Part shown: positions 29,415 through 36,634 of the stretch, one piece after another
Layout: each line of letters opens with the position of its first letter
Numbering within the stretch: position 1 is the stretch's first letter
Assembly (NCBI RefSeq): GCF_001905095.1
Contig: NZ_LWLS01000090.1
Location: 1-58,139, forward strand
Origin: Micromonospora sp. CB01531
GTDB lineage: Bacteria; Actinomycetota; Actinomycetes; Mycobacteriales; Micromonosporaceae
Direction: 5' to 3'
Length of the DNA: 58,139 nt
Position numbers and translations under genes: made by a program
The notes under the pieces: generated by a model
Databases searched by the model: none
Told to the model about the DNA's origin: nothing
The model's input: only the letters and a program-made list of their open reading frames with translations

Positions 29415-29903
29415 TTCATCGTAGATGCCGGCTACACCCTGGAAGAGGCTGTGGGGGAGTTAAAGCCCCACTCCTATACGCCGGATAGCGAGGTCAAGAA
29501 GGCCATTCGTGGCACTCTCCCTGGCTACTCGGTTCTCGGAGATCATGGCCCGGAATACGCCCCGAAGAAGGAGCGTCCAGTTGAAGCCGAAGCAATCCTA
29601 GATTGCGGTCATCGACTGCAATTCACCGTCGCCCCAGTAACAGGAGAAACACTCTATTGCCCCCATTGTGAGACATGGGAAAAGTGCACCGTCCCTGGGG
29701 GCTATCTCGTTAAGTGCGAGACCTGCAAATCGGATGTGGAATCGCACTTTGGCCATAACTCCACCCTGGCGCTAGCCAGGGCGAGAACGCACGCGTTCGG
29801 CAAGGGCAACAGGAAACGAGCAATCTCCCACGATGTACTCGTGGGTCGGTACACCGAAACTGGAATCGTCTGGAACAGGTACGAGAAGGGGATGGGACAG
29901 TAA
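29412..29903 (+). CDS. Zinc-ribbon protein of unknown function
   Basis: This 163-residue protein (MFIVDAGYTLEEAVGELKPHSYTPDSEVKK...) contains ILDCGHRLQF, CPHCETWEKC and KCETCKSDVESHFGHN, a run of Cys pairs spaced as zinc ribbons, and an R/A helix (ALARARTHAFGKGNRKRA). Possibly nucleic acid binding. Function unknown. Confidence 0.7.
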   Translation: MFIVDAGYTLEEAVGELKPHSYTPDSEVKKAIRGTLPGYSVLGDHGPEYAPKKERPVEAEAILDCGHRLQFTVAPVTGETLYCPHCETWEKCTVPGGYLVKCETCKSDVESHFGHNSTLALARARTHAFGKGNRKRAISHDVLVGRYTETGIVWNRYEKGMGQ

Positions 29904-30493
29904 TGTTCAAGTTCAGTGTTGATGAGGCTCTTCGGCAGTGGCCCACCGATAACACCCAGGCCGACTACCAGCCCGCTGGGAACGCGATGGCAAAGGCTCT
30001 TCGGGCGCTAGGGATCACTGAGGATGCCCACGGTGCCTCCAGTAACGTTTCGATTCGCACCCAGCCTTCGGACGGCTACAACGTCTCGGTGAACGCCGAT
30101 GATGCTGAGCGGTACGCCCGAGAGCTGTGGAAGGACACTCGGGTCATCGAGGTTAAGATCGACGGCACTCCCTTCGCGAAGCCCATCAAGAAGACCGTTG
30201 AGGACGTCGAGAAGGAGCTTGCCGACTTCAAGAAGAAGGTTGTCGCGGTCGCCCTTCGGACGAAGCGGGAAGAGGAGTGGTGCGACTCCGGCTTCGAGCG
30301 GGCGATGAAGGAGCTGGGACTGGAGATCCCCTCCACGAAGGTTCGGATCACCCTGGACCTGGACTTGGCCGACTACGACACGGACCTCACTGCGGATTCT
30401 CCGCTTGAGCAGTTTAAGAACTTCCTCCACTGGGACATCGAGTCCTCTGAGATCGGGGATGCTGTCAAGTCCGTCGAGCCCATCAAGGGCTGA
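29903..30493 (+). CDS. Unknown protein with coiled coil
   Basis: This 196-residue protein has ATG overlapping the previous stop. A lysine/glutamate coiled coil is around residues 90-115 (KKTVEDVEKELADFKKKVVAVA). N-terminal part is globular (VDEALRQWPTDN...), C-terminal part is strand-rich (VRITLDLDLADYDTDL). No family recognised. Confidence 0.7.
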   Translation: MFKFSVDEALRQWPTDNTQADYQPAGNAMAKALRALGITEDAHGASSNVSIRTQPSDGYNVSVNADDAERYARELWKDTRVIEVKIDGTPFAKPIKKTVEDVEKELADFKKKVVAVALRTKREEEWCDSGFERAMKELGLEIPSTKVRITLDLDLADYDTDLTADSPLEQFKNFLHWDIESSEIGDAVKSVEPIKG

Positions 30494-30498
30494 AAATC

Positions 30499-30696
30499 GT
30501 GGAACCTCTGGAGAAATTTTGGCGATTGATAACGCATAAGCGTTGGGCTCTGGTTCGTATCGGCCGTACGGGAAAGAAGAAGATCGTCGGCTGGTACCGG
30601 AGTCGTCAGACCGCGCAAGACGTTTCCTCGGAGATGAACGAGTTCGAGATGTTCGCCGGCAACCGACAGCCCGACTACAAGGTGGAGTGGATCTGA
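30499..30696 (+). CDS. Small basic unknown protein
   Basis: This 65-residue protein, GTG start (MEPLEKFWRLITHKRWALVRIGRTGKKKIVGWY...), is beta-rich and basic, with a C-terminal helix. Its stop overlaps the next start (TGATG). Confidence 0.65.
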   Translation: MEPLEKFWRLITHKRWALVRIGRTGKKKIVGWYRSRQTAQDVSSEMNEFEMFAGNRQPDYKVEWI

Positions 30697-31094
30697 TGTT
30701 CCAAAGGACCGGCGAGACGTACGCCGAACTTCCCCACGGCAAGCGCATCCTCTTCCTCGGGCACGAAGGCACGGTATTCAAAGCCGATGGGTACGCCAGG
30801 CATGTTTCTCCCGCTCACGTAGCAGTGGTGCTGCACGCTACCCCTGGCATTATTCACCACGTTCACCAGGACACCATCGAGGTCTGGGAGGAGCCCAAGC
30901 CCGAACCTCCGACGCCTCAGTACACCGAGACGGAGTACTACCAGTGCACCATCACAGGAGCGGTCTACAAGCGTCAGTTCAATGGCTTTGAGTGGCATCT
31001 GATCTGCATCGGTTCAATCCGTCCGTCCATCAAGGTGACCTCCTGCGACTCGTCCAACCCTGAGGGCTTTAAGCGTCTCTACAAGGAGGTCTGA
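30696..31094 (+). CDS. Unknown protein
   Basis: This 132-residue protein (MFQRTGETYAELPHGKRILFLGHEGTVFKADGY...) has a beta-rich N-half and a Pro-rich linker (EEPKPEPPTPQYTE) followed by a second small domain with Cys residues (YYQCTITGAVYKRQF). No family recognised. Confidence 0.7.
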   Translation: MFQRTGETYAELPHGKRILFLGHEGTVFKADGYARHVSPAHVAVVLHATPGIIHHVHQDTIEVWEEPKPEPPTPQYTETEYYQCTITGAVYKRQFNGFEWHLICIGSIRPSIKVTSCDSSNPEGFKRLYKEV

Positions 31095-31096
31095 GG

Positions 31097-31312
31097 GTGC
31101 AACAGATCGTTCTCAGTCGGGTGATGTGGTCTCCGAACTACTCTCAGGTGCTCACCGGGTACGACGTCTCCGGGGAGTTCGTTCACACCGAGCGGGTTTT
31201 CGTGACCTGCAAGGAGGACATCTACATCGATCCCGAGCGGTCGATTGAGTATGTCGTTCAGAGCTGGGCTCCGGATGGCCGAGGGTACGTGGATGGAAAG
31301 AAGGAGCAGTGA
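31097..31312 (+). CDS. Small unknown protein
   Basis: This 71-residue protein (GTG start, MQQIVLSRVMWSPNYSQVLTGYDVSG...) is beta-rich. Coupled with neighbours by overlaps of a few bases. No family. Confidence 0.65.
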   Translation: MQQIVLSRVMWSPNYSQVLTGYDVSGEFVHTERVFVTCKEDIYIDPERSIEYVVQSWAPDGRGYVDGKKEQ

Positions 31313-31428
31313 AGGTCTGGGAGACGGTCAAGCCGACTGTCACTGACCCTCGGTATGTACTCTTCCAACTGGCCTACTGGTCTGCGTGGTTCCTCTACCA
31401 CGGACTCACAGAATGGACGGTCCTGTGA
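31309..31428 (+). CDS. Mini-protein with hydrophobic core
   Basis: This 39-residue frame with GTG start overlapping the previous stop (GTGA) reads MKVWETVKPTVTDPRYVLFQ and then aromatic-rich hydrophobic residues (LAYWSAWFLYHGLTEW). It could be a short membrane-associated peptide. Overlaps on both ends support translation. Confidence 0.5.
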   Translation: MKVWETVKPTVTDPRYVLFQLAYWSAWFLYHGLTEWTVL

Positions 31429-31628
31429 TCTGCAAGGGCGAGTACACCTGGGGATTCTTCCACGACTGGAGCAAATGGCAGACGTCCGCTCAGGAAGTCA
31501 GGAGTGAGTTCATCACCGGTGCGACGGCTACCGCTCCGGTAGCTAGCTCCAAGATGGTTAGCACTGAGTTCTTCCAGTTCCGGTCGTGCTCCCGGTGCGG
31601 CAAGCGCAAGGGCGGGAAGGTGAAGTAA
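31425..31628 (+). CDS. Small unknown protein
   Basis: This 67-residue protein starts at GTG 31425, overlapping the previous stop. MICKGEYTWGFFHDWSKWQTS... ends in a CSRCGKRKGGKVK knuckle, half of a zinc site. This is a common actinophage family: 'HxWSKWxx...F.QxRxCxxCGxxxxR'. Function unknown. Confidence 0.7.
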   Translation: MICKGEYTWGFFHDWSKWQTSAQEVRSEFITGATATAPVASSKMVSTEFFQFRSCSRCGKRKGGKVK

Positions 31629-31804
31629 TGGGGCGTGGCGGAAGCACACTTGTCCTCACCCTCGGTGAGGTGGCCCTGATGATGGCGATCGTCGGGAACC
31701 TAGACCCGAAGAACTACAAGTACGACTCGGCGAAGGCCCTGATCCACAAATGCAAGGCTCAACTTGCCGAGCCGCCTGGTCACATCCGAATACTCCCGAA
31801 CTAA
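31628..31804 (+). CDS. Small unknown protein
   Basis: This 58-residue protein has ATG overlapping the previous TAA (TAATG). Helical (LVLTLGEVALMMAIVGNLDPKNYKYDSAKALIHKCK). Function unknown. Confidence 0.65.
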   Translation: MGRGGSTLVLTLGEVALMMAIVGNLDPKNYKYDSAKALIHKCKAQLAEPPGHIRILPN

Positions 31805-31813
31805 CCGAACACC

Positions 31814-31825
31814 ACAATTGAATAA
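31814..31825 (+). repeat. Start-associated element before a terminator
   Basis: ACAATTGAATAA; no gene follows directly, instead a hairpin does. The next copy (31866-31878) carries the next gene. Confidence 0.55.
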
Positions 31826-31826
31826 C

Positions 31827-31856
31827 GAAGGGGGGCTCCTTCAGGGGCCTTCTTTT
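31827..31856 (+). terminator. Terminator-like hairpin
   Basis: GGCTCC-TTCA-GGGGCC with outer GAAGG/CCTTC pairing, followed by TTTTC. It lies between two start-associated elements. Confidence 0.6.
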
Positions 31857-31865
31857 CGTGGAAGG

Positions 31866-31878
31866 ACAACTGAATATG
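31866..31878 (+). repeat. Start-associated element
   Basis: ACAACTGAATATG ends in the ATG at 31876, preceded by GAAGG. Confidence 0.7.
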
Positions 31879-32139
31879 GGCAACTTCGAGGAGACCTTCA
31901 AGGGTCTGCTGGCTCGGTACCTGACGAAGTATCACGATGATGCGATCGAGGTTATCGACTACGAGCAGGACACTGAGGCTGGAGGCTACTGCGAGACCTG
32001 CTACTACGAGGACACCGTTGTTCGCATCAAGTACATCAGCGCTGCCTCTGGCGACCGACGGCAGTTCACCTACTACGGAGACATGGGTGAACTGATTCGG
32101 TGCCTCACCTCTTTCGAGGAGGAGGACCAGGCCAAGTGA
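31876..32139 (+). CDS. Small unknown protein
   Basis: This 87-residue acidic protein (MGNFEETFKGLLARYLTKYHDDAIEVIDYEQD...) has a CETCYYED Cys pair in the middle and beta-rich C-terminus. The ATG carries a start-associated element. Function unknown. Confidence 0.7.
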   Translation: MGNFEETFKGLLARYLTKYHDDAIEVIDYEQDTEAGGYCETCYYEDTVVRIKYISAASGDRRQFTYYGDMGELIRCLTSFEEEDQAK

Positions 32140-32294
32140 CCAAGCTGGAAGAGCTTGTGGCCGGACTCCGAGAGTTGGAGCGGGATCTTGATGGGGTCTG
32201 CGACGAGATGACCTTCAGCGAGATTGACAATCACTCTCAGGCTGCGTACTGCCTGGCACTGGCAGAGGAGATTCTTCGTGAAGATCCTCGTTGA
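32136..32294 (+). CDS. Small helical protein
   Basis: This 52-residue protein has a GTG start overlapping the previous stop. Almost entirely helical (LEELVAGLRELERDLDGVCDEMTFSE). Function unknown. Confidence 0.65.
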   Translation: MTKLEELVAGLRELERDLDGVCDEMTFSEIDNHSQAAYCLALAEEILREDPR

Positions 32295-32448
32295 GATCCC
32301 TGATCGCTACTGGGTGGCCCGAAGGATCTACTCAGGAGTGAAGCTCGACATTAGGGGTGTAATCGATGAAAGCGTGTGGCCGGAGTACGGAGATGCGTAC
32401 CTCATCGGAGAAGTCCTTGAGGTGGTGAGGGATGAAGATCCTCGCTGA
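32278..32448 (+). CDS. Small unknown protein
   Basis: This 56-residue frame with GTG 32278, preceded by GAGGAG, reads MKILVEIPDRYWVARRIYSGVK.... It overlaps its neighbours by 17 bases on both sides. Strong ribosome site supports it. Function unknown. Confidence 0.6.
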   Translation: MKILVEIPDRYWVARRIYSGVKLDIRGVIDESVWPEYGDAYLIGEVLEVVRDEDPR

Positions 32449-33070
32449 AGACCTTCAGCGTCTCTGCTATAACGCCATCCAGTTCAGCCACAAGGACAGC
32501 TCCCTTGGTGGCGTGGTGATGTTTCAGGATCACGGAATGCACTTCGGGGTGTACGCCTCGGACGATTACGTAGCGATGTGGGACCGAGCGTCGATCGATC
32601 AGCCCGAGAACTACGGACTTGACTTCCACCTGGGCCTGAAGGAGGTCAAGGAGCTTGAGAAGGCTCTCCGAACCGTGGAGGGTGAGGTAGAGGTCTACGT
32701 ATCGGGAGACGAGCTTCTAGGACCCTGGGAGCAGACCCTTCAGATCGTCTCTGAGCCTCCGGATTTCTCGGGGGTAGTAGAGGTAGTGCACCGAGAGCTG
32801 AACGGGCTCGCAGAGGACTACTACCCGGCTTCTCGGGAGCCTTTTGCGATCCGTGCTGAACGGTTCACGAAGTTCCGGCTCCTGAAGACTCCGGAGTCTC
32901 CGAGTTGCAAGGACGGATACCCGGTGGACTTCCTCTGGGATGGCTCGATTCTCCGGTGGAAGTGTGGTCCGTTCCTCCGGGGTGTCGTGGGTCCGCTGAC
33001 CCGGTACAGCTACGACGACATCACCGGCATCAAGGAGTTGTACGCAGCAGAAGAGGGGGTGTTGTGGTGA
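32432..33070 (+). CDS. Unknown protein, possibly clamp-like
   Basis: This 212-residue protein begins MKILAEDLQRLCYNAIQFSHKDSSLGGVVMF. The pattern 'FQDHGMHFGVYASDDYVAMWDRA ... GLKEVKELEKALRT' recalls sliding-clamp domains (strand, 'ASDDY', strand, helix), and position among replication genes agrees. It is shorter than a bacterial clamp (about 370). I would not call it a clamp without structure prediction. Its stop overlaps the NADAR start. Confidence 0.6.
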   Translation: MKILAEDLQRLCYNAIQFSHKDSSLGGVVMFQDHGMHFGVYASDDYVAMWDRASIDQPENYGLDFHLGLKEVKELEKALRTVEGEVEVYVSGDELLGPWEQTLQIVSEPPDFSGVVEVVHRELNGLAEDYYPASREPFAIRAERFTKFRLLKTPESPSCKDGYPVDFLWDGSILRWKCGPFLRGVVGPLTRYSYDDITGIKELYAAEEGVLW

Positions 33071-33507
33071 ACCATCACAAGGTCATCATTAACTCGTTCA
33101 CTGGTGAGTACAGCTTTCTGTCGAACTTCTACCAGCGATCGTTCGTTCTCTGGGGGATTGAGTTCCCTACGGCTGAGCACGCCTTTCAGGCGGGGAAGAC
33201 GCTCGACATGGATGAGCGCCGGCTGATTGCTGCTGTATTGACTCCTGGGTTCGCCAAGAGCATGGGGCGGCAGGTTCTTCTTCGGCCGTACTGGAACGAG
33301 TTCTATCGCTACGAGGTGATGGAGGAAGTTCTCCAGGCGAAGTTCTCGGACCCTGACCTTCTGGCAAGACTCGAAGCTACGGCTCCTAGTCTCCTCATTG
33401 AAGGGAACACCTGGGGTGACCAGACCTGGGGTGTTTCCAGGGGGCAGGGTCACAACCTGCTTGGCTGGATGCTCATGAGAATTCGTGACGACGTTGCCAC
33501 GGGGTAA
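33067..33507 (+). CDS. NADAR-family protein (YbiA/DUF1768-like)
   Basis: This 146-residue protein starts at GTG 33067, overlapping the preceding TGA. Family motifs are clear: YSFLSNFY, then FPTAEHAFQAGKT, and near the end GNTWGDQTWGVSRGQGHNLLGWMLMRIRD (W-GD-WG-x-G-NxLG). NADAR proteins are N-glycosidases acting on ADP-ribose-related molecules. Some remove ADP-ribose from guanine in DNA and counter DarT1-type toxins; YbiA-type members act in riboflavin intermediate damage control. In a phage, counter-defence against DNA ADP-ribosylation or NAD-based immunity is the attractive reading, but unproven. Confidence 0.85.
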   Translation: MNHHKVIINSFTGEYSFLSNFYQRSFVLWGIEFPTAEHAFQAGKTLDMDERRLIAAVLTPGFAKSMGRQVLLRPYWNEFYRYEVMEEVLQAKFSDPDLLARLEATAPSLLIEGNTWGDQTWGVSRGQGHNLLGWMLMRIRDDVATG

Positions 33508-33521
33508 GCCGGCTAGCCGGC
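33508..33521. promoter_or_regulatory. Perfect 14-base palindrome GCCGGCTAGCCGGC
   Basis: Directly after the NADAR stop. It may be an operator or a hairpin; the sequence TAGAATAGT follows. Confidence 0.35.
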
Positions 33522-33543
33522 TAGAATAGTTTCGTAAGGCAAA

Positions 33544-33554
33544 ACAACTGAATA
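33544..33554 (+). repeat. Start-associated element before a terminator
   Basis: ACAACTGAATA followed by a terminator hairpin rather than a gene; an HNH gene lies beyond. Confidence 0.55.
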
Positions 33555-33560
33555 GCCGGG

Positions 33561-33591
33561 AGAGCCCAGGCTATCTGCCTGGGCTCTCTTT
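33561..33591 (+). terminator. Rho-independent terminator
   Basis: AGAGCCCAGG-N7-CCTGGGCTCT followed by CTTTC. Confidence 0.75.
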
Positions 33592-33607
33592 CGGCACTGG
33601 GGGAGTG

Positions 33608-34129
33608 ATGTCTGAAGAAGAGTGGAGAGAGATTCCGGGGTTCGAGCGGTATGAGGTCAGCAATCTCGGCCAAGTTCGGAGCTGGCGAACTCGGGGTCAC
33701 GGGGGATATCGAGCGAAGCACCCGAGAATTTTGACGCAGAGACTAACTGGTGTTAAAGGGCACGAGCGGTGGGCTGTCCGCCTGGAAAATCGGGTCACCA
33801 CCGTACACCGTCTGGTTCTTCTCGCCTTTGTAGGTTCCCCACCTGGGGGTCAGGTCGGCTGCCATAACGACGGCAACCGAGACAACAATGCACTAGACAA
33901 TTTGCGCTGGGATACCCAGCGGGCTAATGCAGCAGATCAGGTGGCGCATGGTACAGCGCCCATTGGCGAGCAAAATCCGGCAGCGAGACTGACCGAGGAG
34001 GATGTTACTGCCATTCGGAAGGCTCCCTATCACCGAGGTCTTGCCAAGGAGCTTTCTCAGCAGTATGGCGTTACCCACTGGCATATACGAGCAATCCGCA
34101 GAGGGAGGTGCTGGAATGTCGGAGGCTAG
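33608..34129 (+). CDS. NUMOD4-HNH homing endonuclease
   Basis: This 173-residue protein (start ATG 33608; GTG 33605 is possible) begins with a NUMOD4 domain (EEEWREIPGFERYEVSNLGQVRSWR). The HNH core is VHRLVLLAFVGSPPGGQVGCHNDGNRDNNALDNLRWDT (residues about 70-110). C-terminus carries a DNA-binding helix-turn-helix-like repeat (LTEEDVTAIRKAPYHRGLAKELSQQYGVTHWHIRAIRRGRCW). Typical free-standing phage homing endonuclease. It was inserted between NADAR and the Cas4/RecB-like nuclease, whose start it overlaps by 14 bases. Confidence 0.92.
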   Translation: MSEEEWREIPGFERYEVSNLGQVRSWRTRGHGGYRAKHPRILTQRLTGVKGHERWAVRLENRVTTVHRLVLLAFVGSPPGGQVGCHNDGNRDNNALDNLRWDTQRANAADQVAHGTAPIGEQNPAARLTEEDVTAIRKAPYHRGLAKELSQQYGVTHWHIRAIRRGRCWNVGG

Positions 34130-34952
34130 ACGGTACACGAGATCCTTTAGCCAGCTTTCTCAGTACGCGAAGTGCTCGGAAGAATTCCGCCTCAATCGGA
34201 TGGTTCGCCCCCGGCTTCCCAGCCGACCTGCTAGTTGGCTTGCCGGTGGAATTGCCATCCAGTCAGCCGCAGACGATTGGGAGCGTACAGGTCGCAAGTA
34301 TGACCTGGCGGGAATGTTCGAGGAGTATTACTGGCGAGAGATTGACAGGCTCAAGGAAGAGCAGCCCGACCTTTCCTACTGGATGAAGCCACCTCGCACG
34401 AAGACGGTAGAGAAGGATATCGAAAACCGCCTCAACCGGGGGCTGGAGTCCTGGGTAGGCAACTACCTTCGGTACGCGGAAGAGGGCGAATGGGAGATCT
34501 GGAATGACCCTTTCGGAGATCCTGCTATCGAGGTCGAATGCACCTGGACATTCCCCTCAGGGGTGTCGATCAATATGGCCATCGACAGAATTCTGTACTG
34601 GCCCAAGGCGGATATTTGCACCATCGAAGATCTGAAGTCCGGGAATAGGGTTGATGACCCCCGGCAACTAGGACTGTATTTGTTCGTTGCCAATCGACTC
34701 TTCGAGGATCACCTTCCTGCACCCATCCAGCACGCCCGTTTCTGGTACTTCAAGGATGGCGTAGCTGGGGAGTGGGAGACCGATCATCGATGGACTGAGG
34801 AGTACTTGGATGCCGAGTATTCAGCACTCGACCGAGGAATTCAGAACCGAGTGTTTATCGCCAGTCCGAGCAGTGACAACTGTGGCCTTTGCGGCGTCAA
34901 GGAATGGTGTCGACTCAAGGGTTACCTCCGAGAAGACGAAGACCTCAAGTAG
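34116..34952 (+). CDS. PD-(D/E)XK nuclease, Cas4/RecB-like
   Basis: This 278-residue protein starts at ATG 34116 after GGAGGTGCTGGA. The nuclease core has MAIDRILYWPKADICTIEDLKSGN (residues about 153-176; D and E-x-K pattern). Cys20 together with CGLCGVKEWC (256-265) gives four cysteines, the layout of an Fe-S cluster in Cas4 and AddB/RecB-type nucleases. Family members are 5'-3' or RecB-type exonucleases in phage recombination and replication. Surrounding genes are replicative. Confidence 0.88.
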   Translation: MSEARRYTRSFSQLSQYAKCSEEFRLNRMVRPRLPSRPASWLAGGIAIQSAADDWERTGRKYDLAGMFEEYYWREIDRLKEEQPDLSYWMKPPRTKTVEKDIENRLNRGLESWVGNYLRYAEEGEWEIWNDPFGDPAIEVECTWTFPSGVSINMAIDRILYWPKADICTIEDLKSGNRVDDPRQLGLYLFVANRLFEDHLPAPIQHARFWYFKDGVAGEWETDHRWTEEYLDAEYSALDRGIQNRVFIASPSSDNCGLCGVKEWCRLKGYLREDEDLK

Positions 34953-34956
34953 TCCG

Positions 34957-34982
34957 ACAACTGAATAGGACAACTGAATATG
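34957..34982 (+). repeat. Doublet of start-associated element
   Basis: ACAACTGAATA-GG-ACAACTGAATATG; the second copy ends in the ATG at 34980. The spacing and GGA between copies match the doublet at 1105-1130. Confidence 0.75.
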
Positions 34983-35303
34983 AGCTACTACGGCTTTGAG
35001 TTCACTCCGGTTGACACTGACATCCCCGGCTATGAGGTAATCGCCGAGTTCGGGGAGTGGGACTACTCGTGGTCCACGATGCGAATCTACAAGCGGGACA
35101 GCCGGCTCTTCTACATCACTGACTCTGGCTGCTCCTGCTACTCCTGGGAAGACAACCCGAAGACTGAGGGTGACCTGAGGGAACTGCCGGATTTGAACTC
35201 CGCTCGAAATGCCATCAAGGATCTCATGGGCTACGACTTCGAGCGTGAGCAAGACACCTACTTGAACGCCATCGAGAAGTTCCGAGAGTTGGGTCTCCGC
35301 TAA
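34980..35303 (+). CDS. Unknown protein, highly translated leader type
   Basis: This 107-residue protein (MSYYGFEFTPVDTDIPGYEVIAEFGEWDYSWS...) has Cys-Cys 'SGCSCYSWED' and a helical C-terminus (YLNAIEKFRELGLR). This small family, with the pattern 'GCSCxxPxE', is frequent in Streptomyces phages. It carries a doublet start-associated element, suggesting strong expression. Function unknown. Confidence 0.75.
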   Translation: MSYYGFEFTPVDTDIPGYEVIAEFGEWDYSWSTMRIYKRDSRLFYITDSGCSCYSWEDNPKTEGDLRELPDLNSARNAIKDLMGYDFEREQDTYLNAIEKFRELGLR

Positions 35304-35419
35304 TGGCCTGGTGGAACAGTCCCTCTAATCCCAAGAGCCCTCCTCCGAACCAGCCCCCTGGGGCTCCAATCAAGAGCCCTCCTCCGAAGAAGTCCATTCC
35401 CCCGAAGAAGGGGAAGTGA
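35303..35419 (+). CDS. Pro/Lys-rich mini-protein
   Basis: This 38-residue frame (MAWWNSPSNPKSPPPNQPPG...) begins at TAATG and contains repeats of KSPPP and PPKK. Low-complexity and disordered. Start/stop overlaps with both neighbours support translation. Function unknown. Confidence 0.55.
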   Translation: MAWWNSPSNPKSPPPNQPPGAPIKSPPPKKSIPPKKGK

Positions 35420-35635
35420 GTGAAGCCTGTCCCTCTGGCAGACCTCATTGGTGCTGCCCTTCGAGCCAGGATCGCAGCAGGCAAGGGTTCCTTCCATTCG
35501 CCTGGGGTCTTCAAGAAGCGAGTCAGCAAGCGGGAGAAGACTCGCCAGTATTTCAAGAACAACCCTGATGTAAAGCCGTGGCCGTTGCGCCCTCGGTTGG
35601 CCAACAAGCTCGAATTCAAGCGGAGGGGCAAGTAA
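35420..35635 (+). CDS. Small basic protein
   Basis: This 71-residue protein with GTG start is strongly basic (FKKRVSKREKTRQYFKNNPDVKPW ... KLEFKRRGK). A nucleic acid-binding role is plausible. Coupled to neighbours. Confidence 0.65.
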   Translation: MKPVPLADLIGAALRARIAAGKGSFHSPGVFKKRVSKREKTRQYFKNNPDVKPWPLRPRLANKLEFKRRGK

Positions 35636-35871
35636 TGGACGATAAGGATGTGTCCGTTTTCCTGGATGCACTCCAGGACAAGGACGGCTCGGTTGAGAAC
35701 GAGGTCCGGATGAAGCTCGAACTCGCTGAAAAGGCAATGCGGGAGATGTTCGAGGACCCGGACTTCTCGATGGGTGAGGCCGCGTTGGCGTTCTCGATGG
35801 CTCTCCCGGCCGAGCACTTGGCCTGGTACGTCACGGTTCTTCTTCGGGATCGGATTGAGTTCGGTGTCTGA
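35635..35871 (+). CDS. Small acidic helical protein
   Basis: This 78-residue protein starts at TAATG 35635 (MDDKDVSVFLDALQDKDGSVENEVRMKLE...). All-helical prediction. Function unknown. Confidence 0.65.
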   Translation: MDDKDVSVFLDALQDKDGSVENEVRMKLELAEKAMREMFEDPDFSMGEAALAFSMALPAEHLAWYVTVLLRDRIEFGV

Positions 35872-36058
35872 CGCTCAGCTTTCCATGCCCATTCTTGGCC
35901 TTAGTCCTTTCGTTCTCGTGGAGATGACTGACGCCAAGCTAGACGGTGACAACGTTGATATCTCGCTGAATGTCGAGATTGGTGGCGGACTCGACCTGGG
36001 AACAGGTATCGAGCTGCTGAAGATGGCAGTCGAGGAATTGGAGAACCGAATTGGCTGA
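35864..36058 (+). CDS. Small unknown protein
   Basis: This 64-residue protein with GTG start (MSDAQLSMPILGLSPFVLVEMTDAKL...) has a repetitive strand part (DNVDISLNVEIGGGLD). It overlaps both neighbours by 8 bases. Function unknown. Confidence 0.6.
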   Translation: MSDAQLSMPILGLSPFVLVEMTDAKLDGDNVDISLNVEIGGGLDLGTGIELLKMAVEELENRIG

Positions 36059-36443
36059 CGACTACAAGATTCAAATCAACAGTTCGATCAACGGGGACCT
36101 TGTGAACATGCGAGGCACCTCCGGTGAGGAACTGAAGGACGTGATCGCCGGGTTTGCTGAGCACGCGGGCGACATCTTCAAGGAGCTGGGGAGCGTCAAG
36201 CAGGCTGCACTTGCGAACGGGGTGTTCTCCGGGAACGCAGCCAGCTCAGCTCCGAGCGCTACGGCTGCCCCTCGGGCTGCTGCGAACACCGCTCCTGATA
36301 AGCAGCCTGAGTGCCCGACGCACGGCAAGACCAAGGACATGCGCGGTAAGCGGAACGCCAAGGGTGAGGCGTACAAGTTCCGTTACTACTGCTCGAAGTT
36401 CGGTTGCCAGGACTTCAAGGGCGCGGGGGAGTGGATCGAGTAA
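36051..36443 (+). CDS. Unknown protein with C-terminal Cys motif
   Basis: This 130-residue protein with TTG start (MADDYKIQINSSINGDLVNMRGTSG...) has a helical N-half, an Ala/Pro linker around residues 63-85 and a basic C-terminus, CPTHGKTKDMRGKRN...YYCSKFGCQDF, a zinc-ribbon-like segment. The pattern recurs in actinophage early genes next to helicase/nuclease genes. A DNA-binding role is plausible. Confidence 0.7.
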   Translation: MADDYKIQINSSINGDLVNMRGTSGEELKDVIAGFAEHAGDIFKELGSVKQAALANGVFSGNAASSAPSATAAPRAAANTAPDKQPECPTHGKTKDMRGKRNAKGEAYKFRYYCSKFGCQDFKGAGEWIE

Positions 36444-36631
36444 TGCAGCTCGCGAGTAGCTACACCGAGCGGACGATTTCAATCGACCTGAGTGAGAAGG
36501 AGGCTGGCAAGCTCATGTACCTGCTTCTCTTCCACCCCGATTGGGAGACGGATCTCCATGGCGGGTTCGCTCGGGATCTTCACGACGAGCTTGAAGAGCT
36601 GGGCGTAGATCCGTTCGTAGACGAGGAGTAA
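36443..36631 (+). CDS. Small unknown protein
   Basis: This 62-residue acidic protein starts at TAATG 36443 (MQLASSYTERTISIDLSEKEAGKLMYLLLF...). Helical C-terminus. Function unknown. Confidence 0.65.
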   Translation: MQLASSYTERTISIDLSEKEAGKLMYLLLFHPDWETDLHGGFARDLHDELEELGVDPFVDEE

Positions 36632-36634
36632 GCC

